From assembly GCA_963920525.1 (NCBI GenBank), contig OY986435.1, positions 272,172,848 to 272,236,847 of the forward strand: a stretch of DNA of 64,000 nucleotides, in the 5' to 3' direction. Below are positions 23,465 through 34,420 of this stretch, in pieces; the first letter of the stretch is position 1; every line of letters begins with the position of its first letter. Origin of the DNA: Dichetophora obliterata. Taxonomy: Eukaryota > Arthropoda > Insecta > Diptera > Sciomyzidae. Made by a program: the position numbers and the translations under genes. Below the pieces are notes generated by a model. It was not told the DNA's origin. It did no database searches and saw only the letters and a list, made by a program, of their open reading frames with translations.

Positions 23465-23580
23465 TATATAGCATATTTTAGGTGCAGAAGAACCCCTCAC
23501 TTGGTTACTCATGATCATAATAAAAGCTTTCTTCAATAAGTTAGTTCTAGGGACGTATATCAATTTATACTTTTTAAAGT
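23465..23580. repeat. Half copy of the MITE at 4604-4968
   Basis: GCATATTTTAGGTGCAGAAG and CCCCTCACTTGGTTACTCAT followed by GTTAGTTCTAGGGACGTATA match one arm of that MITE. Confidence 0.7.
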
Positions 23581-23659
23581 ATTTTTGTATACTTTTTAAA
23601 TATTTTATTTATAAACTTTTTTTCTAAATGATCTTGTTATATATTATGTTGATTTTATA

Positions 23660-24040
23660 TGATTTAAATACAAATTCTAAATGTTTGATAGTTTAAATCA
23701 TACTTGATAGCCTTGTTAGTGGAAGACTTCCAACAGACTCTTGGACTCCATAATAATAACATAAGCATAAAGACTAAAGTAAAGCAAAAATACAAAAACA
23801 AACATGAAAATATGAAATGGAGAAAAGCTAAGAAATTAACACTTAAAATCTCATCACCTCTGTGGTGCAGTGCGCCAATGAGCGCTTGCATATGGTGTGT
23901 CACAAAGATTTCTGATGAAGCCTTTAACAGGGCCGAAATTGCAATAAAATAAGTCAGTGCTGCTTTCCTTTTCATATTGAAAACGTTGTTTTTGTTGTTG
24001 TTTCTTTGGAAAGATTAGTTAGAACAATTAATTGAAGGAG
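23660..24040 (+). repeat. tRNA-like repeat, single diverged copy
   Basis: Shares AAATGTTTGATAGTTTAAATC, TGTGGTGCAGTGCGCCAATG, CACAAAGATTTCTGATGA and CTTTTCATATTGAAAA with 51580-52140, where the unit is present twice as a palindrome. The copia element inserted at its right edge. Confidence 0.65.
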
Positions 24041-24045
24041 AGATT
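24041..24045. repeat. Target-site duplication AGATT (left) of copia
   Basis: Five bases matching 28537-28541, the length copia integrases produce. Confidence 0.85.
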
Positions 24046-24219
24046 TGTAGTTTTATTTAAAACTATGTTCTTTGTTGAAACCAATTTTCGGAATGAATAT
24101 TTTATTTGAGAAAAATCAAATATTGAATTCAAGTAAAACATAAATGTATAAGCCTCGCTTGATTGAAATTAACAAAGTAGAAAATAGTAAAGTAATGAGA
24201 AACATTTGACAATCTAACA
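24046..24219 (-). repeat. copia LTR (3' LTR in element orientation)
   Basis: 174 bases, TG at one end and CA at the other, matching 28363-28536 with one visible mismatch. It is preceded in the element by a purine-rich tract. Confidence 0.95.
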
Positions 24220-24231
24220 CTTCCCCTCAAA
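24220..24231 (-). promoter_or_regulatory. Polypurine tract of the copia element
   Basis: On the minus strand TTGAGGGGAAG directly precedes the 3' LTR, the usual primer for plus-strand DNA synthesis. Confidence 0.75.
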
Positions 24232-24268
24232 TGATATTTAACATTACTTAATACATCCTTATGAAATA

Positions 24269-27200
24269 TTAATTTTCCTGATTATGAATTAATTGCATTC
24301 CCATCTTCTGTATAAACTTGGAATGTTTTGGTGTTGCCAATCCCTTGGTTAATATGTCCGCTGGCATTTCTTCAGTCGGAAGATATTCAATTTTGACTTC
24401 TTGCTTTTCTACTGCTTCTCGCACAAAGTGGTGGCGTATGTCTACATGTTTTGTACGATTGTGAAAAATTGGATTCTTACTAAGTAGTCTAGCACCTTGG
24501 TTGTCATTATAGATTGTTACTGATTTCTGTGGACCGAGAATTTCAGATAGAAAACGTCTCAAGTAAATTGCTTCTTTCGTTGATTCGAACAAGGACATGT
24601 ACTCTGCTTCAGTGCTTGACATTGCAACTGTCTTCTGCTTGCGAGATTCCCAGGTGATTGCAGCATTCGCTAATTTGAAAACGTACCCAGTGTACGATCT
24701 TCTATCATCGATATTTGCAGCCCAGTCCGCATCAGCATATCCCACAAGATGTTTTCCTGTTTTCTGGAACACCAATCCGAGATTTTCTGATCCTTTCAAA
24801 TAGCGCAATACTCGTTTTGCGGCTACCCAGTGTTGCTTTCCGTAATTTGAGTTATATTGGCTAAGCACACTCACTGCGTGAGCTATGTCAGGACGACTTG
24901 AGACGGCCAAGTACATCAAGGATCCTACTAGATTTTGATACGGTAACTTTTGAGCTTCTATCTTTTCCTCTTCGGTTTTCGGACGCATACTCGTCGATAG
25001 CTTCTGATTCGTATCCATCGGAGTTGCAACTGGCTTGCAGTCTTTCATGTTGAAACGGCTCAATATATTTTTTACGTACTTCGGTTGTGACATGGTGATT
25101 TCGTTGACATGGTTTTGCTTAAATTCGATTCCAAGACAAAAGTTGAGCAAACCTAAGTCCTTCATCTCGAAAGATTGTGCTAAGTCCGATTTTAATTGAT
25201 TAATCATTGTCTTGTTGTTCGATGCCAATATTAAATCGTCGACGTAGATCGTAATAATCATGATGTCCTCTCTTTCTTGGTAGTAGTATACGCAAGGATC
25301 CGAACTTAGCGGCTGCATACTAATCTGCTTCAATTTCTCGTCCAGCTTTTTATACCATTGCCTTCCAGACTGTTTCAGTCCATAAAGCGCTTTCTTGATT
25401 AAGCAAACTTTATTTCCAGAATACTCTTGAAACTCTTCTTTATTTAAGATATTGATGAATTCATGTGGCGTTCGCATGTAAATTTCTTCTTCAATGTCGC
25501 CGTTTAGATATGCGCTTACAAAATCTAGCTGATGCACTTCCAGATTAAGTTCCACGGCGAGCGCCATTACCAGTCTAATAGATCCAATTCTCGCTACTGG
25601 TGAAAATGTATCCGTGTAGTCAATTCCAGGTTTCTGCGTAAACCCTTTCGCCACTAACCTTGCCTTTCGTCGATCGATTGAGCCATCGACCTTGTATTTT
25701 GTACGCAATATCCATCTCGATTCAACAATTTTCTTGTCCTGTGGACGCTCGACAACCTTCCAGGTGCCGTTTCTCTTCAGGGCTGCGTATTCGTCTCTCA
25801 TCGCTTGCTTCCACTCTTCAGCTTCTGGACTGCGAAAAGCTTCTGATGTTGTTTGCGGATCGTTTTCAGTTATCATACTTGCTACTGGATCCTCTTCGTC
25901 GTTATCAATCGGGAATTCGGCGTTCATCTGTAGTGTGTTGAAGAGCTTCCTGGGTCTTCCCTTCTTACCAGTTAGTATCTTCTTCGGTCTTCCTGGTGCC
26001 CTTTTCCATATTTGCGGTGTACTATATTCTTCTTCTTCATTTTCTTCTGTGACATCTTCATTTAAGATTTCTTCGCTATTTATCATTTTCTGATTTTTAT
26101 CTTTTTCGGGAGAAATCCGAACAATTTCTGCTTCTATTTCGATGTTACGTTCTGGAGTGTTTTCAAGAAATCCTTCGTCAATGAATTCTTCAAACGCATA
26201 TGGTTGGTACGTGTTGCTAAATACGACGTCTCTGCTTCGAACTATTTTCCGTGTATCAGGGTTCCAGAGCCTATATGCTTTTGACTCCGTAGAATATCCA
26301 ATGAAAATGCATTTCTGTGACTTCGGTTCGAACTTCCCCTTGCTTTTGGTTTTATCAAGCATATAAGCCGTAGTTCCAAATTTTTGGAAATAGGCAACCA
26401 CAGGAATTCTTCCGGTCCACAACTTAAATGGTGTTTCACCGAGCAAACTTTTCGATGGACATCTGTTGCGGATATGGTTTGCTGTGGAGATGGCTTCAGC
26501 CCAGAAACTTGGAGGTAAGCCTGACTGAATCAGCATACATCTGGCCATTTCTACCAGTGTACGGTTTTTCCTCTCTGCAGTTCCATTTTGTTGAGGTGTA
26601 TACTCGACGGTGAATTCATGCTTGATGCCTTCGTTCTTTAAAAAATTCTGCATGATGTTGTTCGTATATTCGGTTCCGTTGTCCGATCTTATGGTCTTGA
26701 TTTTTCGTTCAGTTTTCTTCTCGACCATATTTTTATATTCCATGAATTTTTCCGTAACTTCGCTCTTCTTCTTTAAGCAATAAATCTCGCACCATCTCGT
26801 CTTATCATCAATAAAGGTCACGAAATATCGGGAGCCTCCAAGAGAACTAACTCGCATCGGGCCGCATACATCTGTGTGTATGAGCTCTAAAATGTCAGCA
26901 GACTGTGACGTAGACTTTGGAAACGATTTCTGTGTTTGCTTCCCCTTTATACATATTTCGCAAGCAGGAATATTCTCACTAACATTGATGCTTACGCCAG
27001 CCACTTTCTTATTCCTTATAATGTCCTTTAGATCTTTTTCGTTCAGGTGTCCAAACCGTTCGTGCCAATCTTGCAAGGGCGATGGAACTGCTACACTGCA
27101 ATCTTCAGCAAGTTCTTCTACATAATAGAGATCCTTTCTGCGGTGTGCTGTCATCAATATTTCTCCGGTTTCTTCATGTCTTATTACTGCTTCGTTTCTT

Positions 27201-27979
27201 GTGAAATTGATTTCGTACCCATTCTCAGTAATTTTTGAAACTGAGAGGAGATTTGAACGAAGATCGGGGACGAAGAGAGTTTCTTCTAGTCTTGCAACGA
27301 CGCCATTCTTGCTGTTCAGCTTCACGATGCCAGAACCTTCGATTTTCGTCGACTCATTGTTTGCCAAGTTCAAGACGCATGATTTCGGGGCCTTAATTTC
27401 GACAAATTTTTCCCTTTCTGAACACATATGTGACGAAGCACCAGAGTCCAAACACCATTTGTTATTGCGTTCATTGTTTGCTCTTAGTGCCACTTCGGCT
27501 TTTCTGCTGGATTCACGAGATTTGTCTTCGTTTTGCTTATGCTTGGCATCATTGAAGTTTTTGGATCGGCAATCCTTTGCTTTGTATCCTAATTTTCCAC
27601 AGGAGTGACAGTTGTACTTGAAGCGTTCATTTTGGTTTGCCTTCTTAAATGATTTGTGGCTTTTGTTACCGTTCTTGTGCACAAGCATTGCACCTGGGAT
27701 TGCGTCTGTGACGTTCCGCTTTCGGGCTTCATATTCCTCTAAAAGTTTTACTTTTAGCGCTTCTGGACTTGGTAACTTTTCTTGGGTTTCAATTGCGATT
27801 CGAAAAGGCTCATATTCATCTGGGATACTATATAGCAGAAGTACCGTCAATAATTCATCAACGACTTCTAAATCCATTTCGTTTATTTTATCGACAACGT
27901 TGAAGAATTTATTAACATGGTCCCGCATATCTTCGCCATTTTGCATTTTCATCAAAATGAGCGATTTCAGTAACATCAC
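24269..27979 (-). CDS. copia gag-pol polyprotein, main open frame
   Basis: 1,236 codons from an internal Met to the stop. Residues 1-110 are the C-terminal half of gag. The zinc knuckle (124-137) has C-x2-C-x4-Y-x4-C: the expected His is Tyr (132). Protease D-S-G is at 178-180. Integrase follows with the H/C zinc site (306, 311, 340, 343) and the D-D-35-E triad at 370, 433 and 469 (SDNG; GTAERKN). Residues 663-678 hold two AT-hook-like words (GRPKK, GRPRK). Reverse transcriptase has QLDFVSAYLNG (Asp 819) and YVDD (912-915). RNase H residues are in ADADW (1083), TEAEY (1124), NDNQGA (1159) and KHVDIRHHF (1180). No stop interrupts pol. The gag frame upstream is broken (28025-28296), so this copy would not make a normal Gag on its own. 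Confidence 0.95.
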   Translation of the reverse strand: MMLLKSLILMKMQNGEDMRDHVNKFFNVVDKINEMDLEVVDELLTVLLLYSIPDEYEPFRIAIETQEKLPSPEALKVKLLEEYEARKRNVTDAIPGAMLVHKNGNKSHKSFKKANQNERFKYNCHSCGKLGYKAKDCRSKNFNDAKHKQNEDKSRESSRKAEVALRANNERNNKWCLDSGASSHMCSEREKFVEIKAPKSCVLNLANNESTKIEGSGIVKLNSKNGVVARLEETLFVPDLRSNLLSVSKITENGYEINFTRNEAVIRHEETGEILMTAHRRKDLYYVEELAEDCSVAVPSPLQDWHERFGHLNEKDLKDIIRNKKVAGVSINVSENIPACEICIKGKQTQKSFPKSTSQSADILELIHTDVCGPMRVSSLGGSRYFVTFIDDKTRWCEIYCLKKKSEVTEKFMEYKNMVEKKTERKIKTIRSDNGTEYTNNIMQNFLKNEGIKHEFTVEYTPQQNGTAERKNRTLVEMARCMLIQSGLPPSFWAEAISTANHIRNRCPSKSLLGETPFKLWTGRIPVVAYFQKFGTTAYMLDKTKSKGKFEPKSQKCIFIGYSTESKAYRLWNPDTRKIVRSRDVVFSNTYQPYAFEEFIDEGFLENTPERNIEIEAEIVRISPEKDKNQKMINSEEILNEDVTEENEEEEYSTPQIWKRAPGRPKKILTGKKGRPRKLFNTLQMNAEFPIDNDEEDPVASMITENDPQTTSEAFRSPEAEEWKQAMRDEYAALKRNGTWKVVERPQDKKIVESRWILRTKYKVDGSIDRRKARLVAKGFTQKPGIDYTDTFSPVARIGSIRLVMALAVELNLEVHQLDFVSAYLNGDIEEEIYMRTPHEFINILNKEEFQEYSGNKVCLIKKALYGLKQSGRQWYKKLDEKLKQISMQPLSSDPCVYYYQEREDIMIITIYVDDLILASNNKTMINQLKSDLAQSFEMKDLGLLNFCLGIEFKQNHVNEITMSQPKYVKNILSRFNMKDCKPVATPMDTNQKLSTSMRPKTEEEKIEAQKLPYQNLVGSLMYLAVSSRPDIAHAVSVLSQYNSNYGKQHWVAAKRVLRYLKGSENLGLVFQKTGKHLVGYADADWAANIDDRRSYTGYVFKLANAAITWESRKQKTVAMSSTEAEYMSLFESTKEAIYLRRFLSEILGPQKSVTIYNDNQGARLLSKNPIFHNRTKHVDIRHHFVREAVEKQEVKIEYLPTEEMPADILTKGLATPKHSKFIQKMGMQLIHNQEN

Positions 27980-28024
27980 TTTACGTGCGGGTCCCTTTGA
28001 CTGAAAAATGTTGTGCAGTTTGTC

Positions 28025-28296
28025 CTAGATGTCCTTAGATGTGGTGCAATTCTTAATTTGCTTCAGCTCTGTAGGAGAGATTGATAAAATCAAATCTGAT
28101 CGCGCTTTTGCGTCTTCGGACTCCCATTCAGCAATTTTTTCTTGTGGTCCGTCTGGTTTCACACATTTTCCGCATACATATGCCCACGCTCCATTTTTAT
28201 GAGCAAGGCTTCGACTTGGATTTTCCACGTATCGAAATTTTCCTTTCCAAGTGCTTCAATTTTTACGTTGGTATAGCTCATCGTTCCTGTCGCCAT
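28025..28296 (-). pseudogene. Broken N-terminal part of copia gag
   Basis: The likely start codon is at 28296-28294, followed by a short frame with FDTWKIQVEALL, typical of copia gag N-termini. The frame shifts by one base at an A-run (T-run 28194-28198 on the plus strand), continues in a second frame with WAYVCGK and IAEWESEDAKA, and then meets an in-frame TAG at 28027-28025, after which the main polyprotein frame (27979 downward) continues without a further break. Either could be a sequencing error, but as read this gag cannot be translated through. Confidence 0.82.
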
Positions 28297-28343
28297 CTTT
28301 TACGTTTCCGTGTTCTCTAATATTTTTCTGTTGCGCAGTTTAA

Positions 28344-28362
28344 GAGTCCTGGGACTATAACC
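28344..28362 (-). promoter_or_regulatory. Candidate primer-binding site of the copia element
   Basis: On the minus strand GGTTATAGTCCCAGGACTC directly follows the 5' LTR. Copia elements use tRNA fragments here; which tRNA matches was not determined. Confidence 0.5.
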
Positions 28363-28536
28363 TGTAGTTTTATTTAAAACGATGTTCTTTGTTGAAACCA
28401 ATTTTCGGAATGAATATTTTATTTGAGAAAAATCAAATATTGAATTCAAGTAAAACATAAATGTATAAGCCTCGCTTGATTGAAATTAACAAAGTAGAAA
28501 ATAGTAAAGTAATGAGAAACATTTGACAATCTAACA
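28363..28536 (-). repeat. copia LTR (5' LTR in element orientation)
   Basis: 174 bases, TG...CA, near-identical to 24046-24219. It would hold the element's promoter. Confidence 0.95.
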
Positions 28537-28541
28537 AGATT
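28537..28541. repeat. Target-site duplication AGATT (right) of copia
   Basis: Matches 24041-24045. Confidence 0.85.
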
Positions 28542-29010
28542 CGGGACCGAATATCAGAAGTTGTCATCCGTGCCGCGTGTTCAAGTTTCCCAAAATGTTT
28601 GAAACTTGTGCAGAAAATAAAAGGAGAAATATTTGAACTTAAAGACGACAAATGGTAGTCAACATAGCACAAAATAAAAAAAAATATATTTTTGACTTCA
28701 AATGCAAATTCGATTGTTTTTTATTTAAAAAACTTAGTGCGACAGTTGTAAGAGCCTACGTTGTACTATATCAATGCTACTTTTAAGTTCAGATCCTGTA
28801 TTAACAAGCTTAAGACCCTTGACTGTAAAAAAACCAAACAATGCACAAAAAACTGCTCTTGCAATGTTTACTTCCGGAATTTCTGGTTCATCATCTATAC
28901 AAAATTAAGACGAGACTTCAGTATACTATGAAAGTGAACACGAAGTAACAGGCAATGAAACGTATGAAGAGTGTATTGATGAAGAAGAAACATTAGTACA
29001 ACTAGATAAT
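28542..29010 (+). other. Possible decayed coding sequence, unidentified
   Basis: Short stretches read like protein in the plus strand (RISEVVIRAACSSFPKC, then after stops LRPLTVKKPNNAQKTALAMF and ETYEECIDEEETLVQLDNE) but match no family that was recognised. Possibly a dead transposon gene. Confidence 0.3.
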
Positions 29011-29984
29011 GAATAATTTAAAACGGCATGTACATATGAAGACATAAGTCGATGATGGTGATATGTCGCAATAATCTAGTTTCGAGAAAATCGAGATCAA
29101 ACTTTCACATTTGTACTGCAATCTATAATAAATCAAATTTTGTTAAGAAGTTAGAAGTGAATTTCTAAAAAAGCCGCAAACATGGTTGTTTTAGGTTTTA
29201 ATATGGTTTCTATGCACATAAGACCTTCATCCATGCGTAAAGCTCAAATCCGTCCTGTACTTCGTAGGACAGTCCTGCGTCCTTTGTAACGTACTCAATA
29301 TCCTGCTTTTTATTATTTTTTCCTGAATTTTTTTTTATTTTCTCCCATGTTTGCAATTTAGTCCACTTTCTTTTGATAAGCCAAAAATTTTTTAAACTTG
29401 TCGAAATGTCGAAGCGAAAGTGTGTATAAAGCAATTAACTTAAAAGAAAATATTCATTCCTGGAAAAAACAAATAGTGATAGTAAGGTGTTCTGCTAAAG
29501 TGCAAAGGAGTACCTGGAAAATCTCAGTAATGTGCCATTTAAGTAAGACTAATTTGGTTTTCTTTTTTATTTTTTTTTATAGTTTATGTTATATATATAT
29601 ATATATATAATTGAATATTTAATTTAATTTTTGTTTTGACAAAATTACATTTAAAATACAAATACGTAATATTACCTAATTGATATTTAAAGCTTATCCT
29701 GCAATTCCTAAATTAAATAATAAATTTTATCATAAATATTATCACTGAAAATGCTTTTTTAATTCTGTCAACATGCAAGTAATAACAGTTTTTCGACTTA
29801 AAATTCCGTTCTGCGAAAACGTCCATTTTTTGCGAGACGTCCTGTAAATCCTGCAAAATCTTGAAATTTTTTTCAATTTGTCCTTTTTTTTGGCGAACAA
29901 AGATATGGGAACGTTATCCATACATAGAACACCGAAAATGCGTTATATCACCTTAATCCACTCATGTCAATATTACTAATGACT
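29011..29984. other. AT-rich DNA, nothing recognised
   Basis: It includes a short AT microsatellite at 29592-29610. Confidence 0.5.
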
Positions 29985-30430
29985 GCATCCATTCTACGAA
30001 TTTTATTCGTAGTTTTCAGCCACGAATAGGATTCGTAGAATCGACGTATATTACTACAAATTACGAATATTTTATTCGAAAAACCAGCCAAAAAAAATTC
30101 TTTCTGAGCTGGGGTTTGAACCTCGGCTCTTTAGTTTACGGGCCACGCACTCTACCAGTAGGCTACACGAGAAATTTACAAATATTATTATTTATATGTA
30201 CACAATCGTTCGTACAATGCATTCGTACGAATTGATTTATTTTTGTTAACGAATATCATTAGTATATCAAACAATTATATTCGTAGATACTACATCAGGT
30301 ATTAAAAAGATTTTACAAATGAATTCGTAAAGATATCACAATAAAAATACTACGTATATGGTACGCATATTTGTAGAATGTACGAATATTTTGTTTACGC
30401 AAATCATTCTTAGATATTTTACTAATAATC
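29985..30430. repeat. AT-rich segment with many TTCGTA/TACGAA words
   Basis: More than ten TACGAAT or ATTCGTA words in both orientations; possibly the subterminal repeats of a transposon into which a SINE head inserted. Confidence 0.4.
30090..30180 (-). mobile_element. tRNA-derived SINE head, second copy
   Basis: The minus strand has an A box TAGCCTACTGGT (30175-30164), GAGTGCGTGGCCC and a B box GGTTCAAACCC (30122-30112), followed by CAGCTCAGAAAGAAT, as in the SINE at 14318-14655. The body and tail are not preserved or not recognised. Confidence 0.75.
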
Positions 30431-31230
30431 GTTTTGAGTGAAAGAATTTACATATATTTTAAAACAAAGATATCTATTAACTTATACTCTTCGCAACACT
30501 TTAACGACAAAATTTCCACAAAACGTTTGGAACCAATTACGTTGAACAACTGTGAGAAATGATATAGTACAAGCATTTTGCGATTATGGACAGCTTACTT
30601 AACTTAGTGTTTGTCTGATAGCATGTCTGGTTCAATCTACAAGTCAGATGGTTTTACAAACTTTCAGTTGCAAGATTGACTGTTGAGATTGACGGAACAA
30701 AAGGATTTTGATTAATTTAATAACCTCCGAAACTCGATTGCAACATAAAAATAATACTATTGACATAACTTACAATGTGGTGGTTACAATAACTCAGTTT
30801 GTTTTCTTGTCTGCAATGGCTTCAGTTAGTTACCTCAGACAAATTATATTTTTATAACTGCAAGAGGAGTTAAAATCATTGAAATTACGCGGCTAAAGCA
30901 ACATGTCATATTTTCATTTTAGCTGAACAAAAATTTAAAAATGAGGGGATTGCAAAGGAACGATCATGCGCGATAATTAAAAATCAATTGTGCTTATATT
31001 ATTCCGGTTACATTGAACAAATTTCAGTTGTAGCAACTTTATTCTGATTACCCCAAATGATATTCATTTCTCGCAACCTTACGCCTATAAATTAATTTTC
31101 TGAGTGCATTCAAAGTTTAATTAAACAGAATACAGGAACTTATGAGAACTTAAGTCAGTTTAGGATTCGAAGCCCAACAAGGATTCTATTCATATTATTA
31201 TAACAAATACTTATATCCATACGAGTGATC
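30431..31230. other. No gene recognised
   Basis: Unique-looking AT-rich sequence. Confidence 0.5.
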
Positions 31231-31900
31231 ATGGTAAAGATTTTCATTTTACTTTTATTTATATAATATTGCATTACAATGCACTATGAATTCATTTCTG
31301 TAAAGAAATCTGCACCTCAGAATTTTTACATTTGCATTTAAATCTCGTAACGAAATGTCGGGTTTTACAATTAAATTTGTGGGCATCGAAACGTGTTTCT
31401 GCTGCACAGCCCAGAAATGTAAAACCATTAACATCACCAACAAAACATACCGCCACCCGCTTCCGCCGTCCGTTGTTTGGTATTCAAAAAAACGCATTTA
31501 AATACTGTTCACTACCGAATCCACTTCGAATGAGAAACGTCCATTCGATAGTGTTTGTAATTTTCGTAAGAGCGACAAATTTAATTTAAACCGACGGAAG
31601 CAATGAACAGCTGAAAGCAGATAATGAGACAGTGAAACAGAGATGATGGCAAAAGTAGCGAAAGTGCAGAATGAGTGAGAGGATTTTCATTGAGGATAAT
31701 GAAAATCCATTCATATACAGGAAAGGACATGCACGATACGGCTGCACAAATGACTGGACAGCAACAGCTCAGTTTCAACGCAATGCAACACAAAAGTCAA
31801 TAATGTGCCAAGCCAACGTGTAGAGATCTAGGTCCATGGAGACAAACATAAACACTCATACACTGGCAACGTATGCACTGACAGTGAGCCGGAAGTAAAG
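31231..31900. other. Unique, GC-richer segment, no assigned gene
   Basis: It contains CCGCCACCCGCTTCCGCCG near 31450 and several CG-rich words unlike the surrounding DNA. It is not repeated in the window. It could be a first exon or promoter, for instance of the downstream SLC5 gene, but no conserved frame was recognised. Confidence 0.35.
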
Positions 31901-33885
31901 ACTTTTAAATGGAGAAAACATTAAAAATTAGTTTCCACGCGAAATTATTTATGCTCCACCATACATGCATTATCACATTGCCTGCTGTGAATTTACATGC
32001 CGTTATATGCAAAGTTGCCAACCTTACAAACTTTTGTAATTCATTAAGAGAGCGATTAAAATTAAGGCATATTTCAGAAAATGTTTTCTAAAAAAGTTTG
32101 TTATATATACAAAAAAATTAGTGTGTATATTAGTATTACATCATCAGTTTAGGTATAAACAATTGTCTGTTTTTTCTTAACATATATTTTTTTTATATAT
32201 AATTATCGCGCTGAAGTTAGTGTGCTTAAAAAAAAAGTGAAAATTGGACCACACCATAGCTCGTCGCCAGATCGTCTGAAAAAAGCCAAAAAGCCTTTGA
32301 AAAAATACCCTCGAATGCACATCTTTTACCAAAATTAAATTAAAAATGAAAAATTAAGCAAATTATGAAGCGTGGAAAAAATGTTGAAAAACTTACGATA
32401 TTTTTGACCGTATTAATGCGTGTAAAAACTAGACAAATTTTCCAAAGACGCTGATTTTGATAAAAGATGTGTAGAATTTCAATGCAAGCAGATTAAAAAA
32501 ATGGTTTAAATCGGTCGATTAGTTTGTTTACAATAGTGTGGCCCGTTCTGAATAAATATGTTTCGATAAAAACGCGTTTAAAGTTACTATGCTTAGTAAA
32601 AGCTACTCTGGCGCATCGGGCTTTAAGTGCTGTGGAATTTGTTATATAAACGCAATTAATTTAAAATTTTTTGTACATATTCTTGAATAGCTGTACAATA
32701 ATAATCAATTTAAAAAAATTAGATTTTCAAAAACTGTTTGCCTTAAACTGCCCTTAAGTTAAAGATCAACTGCATAAAGTTTTACTAAGAAATGGAAAAG
32801 TTAAAAATAACATTTTTTATTAGTTGTTGTGACGTTTAAGAACAAAGAAAAAATAAATTGGCTTTGTTTTTAAAAGTTGACAAGCCATATTGCATTCAAT
32901 TAGCGCTGCTCGGTTTGGTCTCTCTTTCTCAACATTCCGTCTAGAGTTGTAATTTTAATGCCCAGTTTTTATGTGTTTACTTTTAATTTACACTTATTAA
33001 GAAATTTGTATGCATTTAATTTATATTTTTTTTTTTGCAATTCGTTTGCTTTGTTAAATTTGCTTTTGTTTTTTATACAAATATGTGGATAAAAAAAAAT
33101 TTTAATTATCATATTAAATGTTACTCATACGCCACGACATACTGATAACATCACTCTTGAAAAATCCACGGCAAGGCAGAGTTTTTACAAAATTTGATGT
33201 CTAGTGTCATCATTACATTCGTTAGAATATGCATAGAAGCCGAACTATTCTAAGTTCTTATCTTTAAACAAGTATATCTATTAGAGGAGTTGTTGGAAAT
33301 ATAGATTTATCGAAAGAAATGTTGGAAAAACATATATTTTAAAAGAGGGATGTCAAGACGAAAGGCGCCTAATTTGTATTTCTTATAATAAATTGCATTT
33401 TCACTATTGCTTCCATGTATGATATTCAAAAAAATGTCGGGTCTTGATTTGAGCCTGGATGAAAGACTTGGTTCAGTTGAATTTTCATTTTGAACTCGAG
33501 TTAAGTTTTAAAACTCCGTTCTAAAAACCAAAGTTCGAAGCAACTATTTGTGAGCATTTCAGGGCTTTGTTCCAGGATCCATTTGGAATTCAACAACCAA
33601 TTTGAGACTAAACTAAAATTGAGTTAATGCCGAAAATTTCACAATTGGTGTAGTCTTGTCCCATGATGACTTGAAATTTTGAGCCATGTAAGTCTGAAAT
33701 TGTAATATCAATTATAGTTCAACTTTGTGATAATAATCTTAAGCATAGCTCTCAAAGATTTCTCGAGGGTTTTTTTAAATTTTTTTTTTTTGCATTTGTC
33801 CTTTGTAGTAAGTTTAAAAGTTGTAACGCCCTCCCCAAATTTTTTTCGAAGAGCTTTTTGAATGGTGGTTCAAAGTAAAATATAA
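31901..33885. other. AT-rich DNA, nothing recognised
   Basis: No supported gene or structured repeat. Confidence 0.5.
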
Positions 33886-33889
33886 TCTA

Positions 33890-34420
33890 TATCTATACTA
33901 TTATATAAAAGATTTCTCACGTATCTGCGACGACGCTAAACTTAAAAACTACTGAACCCTTTTTAGTAATTCTTTCACTTATATAAAGCTGCATGTTTAA
34001 CTTAAAATCTTACATCATTCATTTTTTTAAAAGCACTCTTAAAAATTATTATAATTTAAATTTATAAAGTTGCCAAAAAAACAACACAAAAAGTATTGCT
34101 TCATTAAAATGCTAGAATACACACAAGCAGCATACAGCTTTATCTCTCTTTTTCTCTGCTATAGTGTTTCTCATTGTTTCTATTGCGGTGTTGGGTAGTT
34201 TTGCACATTTATACTCTCCCATATTGAGTATGTATTAATGAGCGCTTTAAAGAGCACACAGAAAACAACCCAGTAGTAAATGGACACATGACGCAACCAA
34301 GTATATCTTAAATACAATGTAGCTGCGAGGCCTCCAGCATCTGTGCTTTGAATTACATTTGCTAGGGCATGGCCGCTAAACCACTGATGACATCTACCTT
34401 ACACATCTACTGGCTTTTTG
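33890..34420 (+). mobile_element. Helentron-like 5' fragment
   Basis: Begins TATCTATACTATTATATAAA with a CACG-CTGCGACGACGCTAAAC segment, the same start as 34971 and (inverted) 23450. Confidence 0.5.

Larger units (their letters stand above)
24046..28536 (-). mobile_element. Complete Ty1/copia LTR retrotransposon
   Basis: 4,491 bases between two 174-base LTRs, flanked by a 5-base duplication AGATT (24041-24045 and 28537-28541). The LTRs differ at one visible position (about 24064 against 28381), so the insertion is young. The order on the minus strand is 5' LTR, primer site, gag, pol (protease, integrase, RT, RNase H), polypurine tract, 3' LTR. Integrase before RT identifies the copia type. 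It lies at the edge of an older tRNA-like repeat copy (23660-24040). Confidence 0.96.

Noticed and set aside
25660..28004. Plus-strand ORFs up to 135 codons opposite the copia polyprotein
   Set aside because: Shadows of the minus-strand pol gene, without family features.
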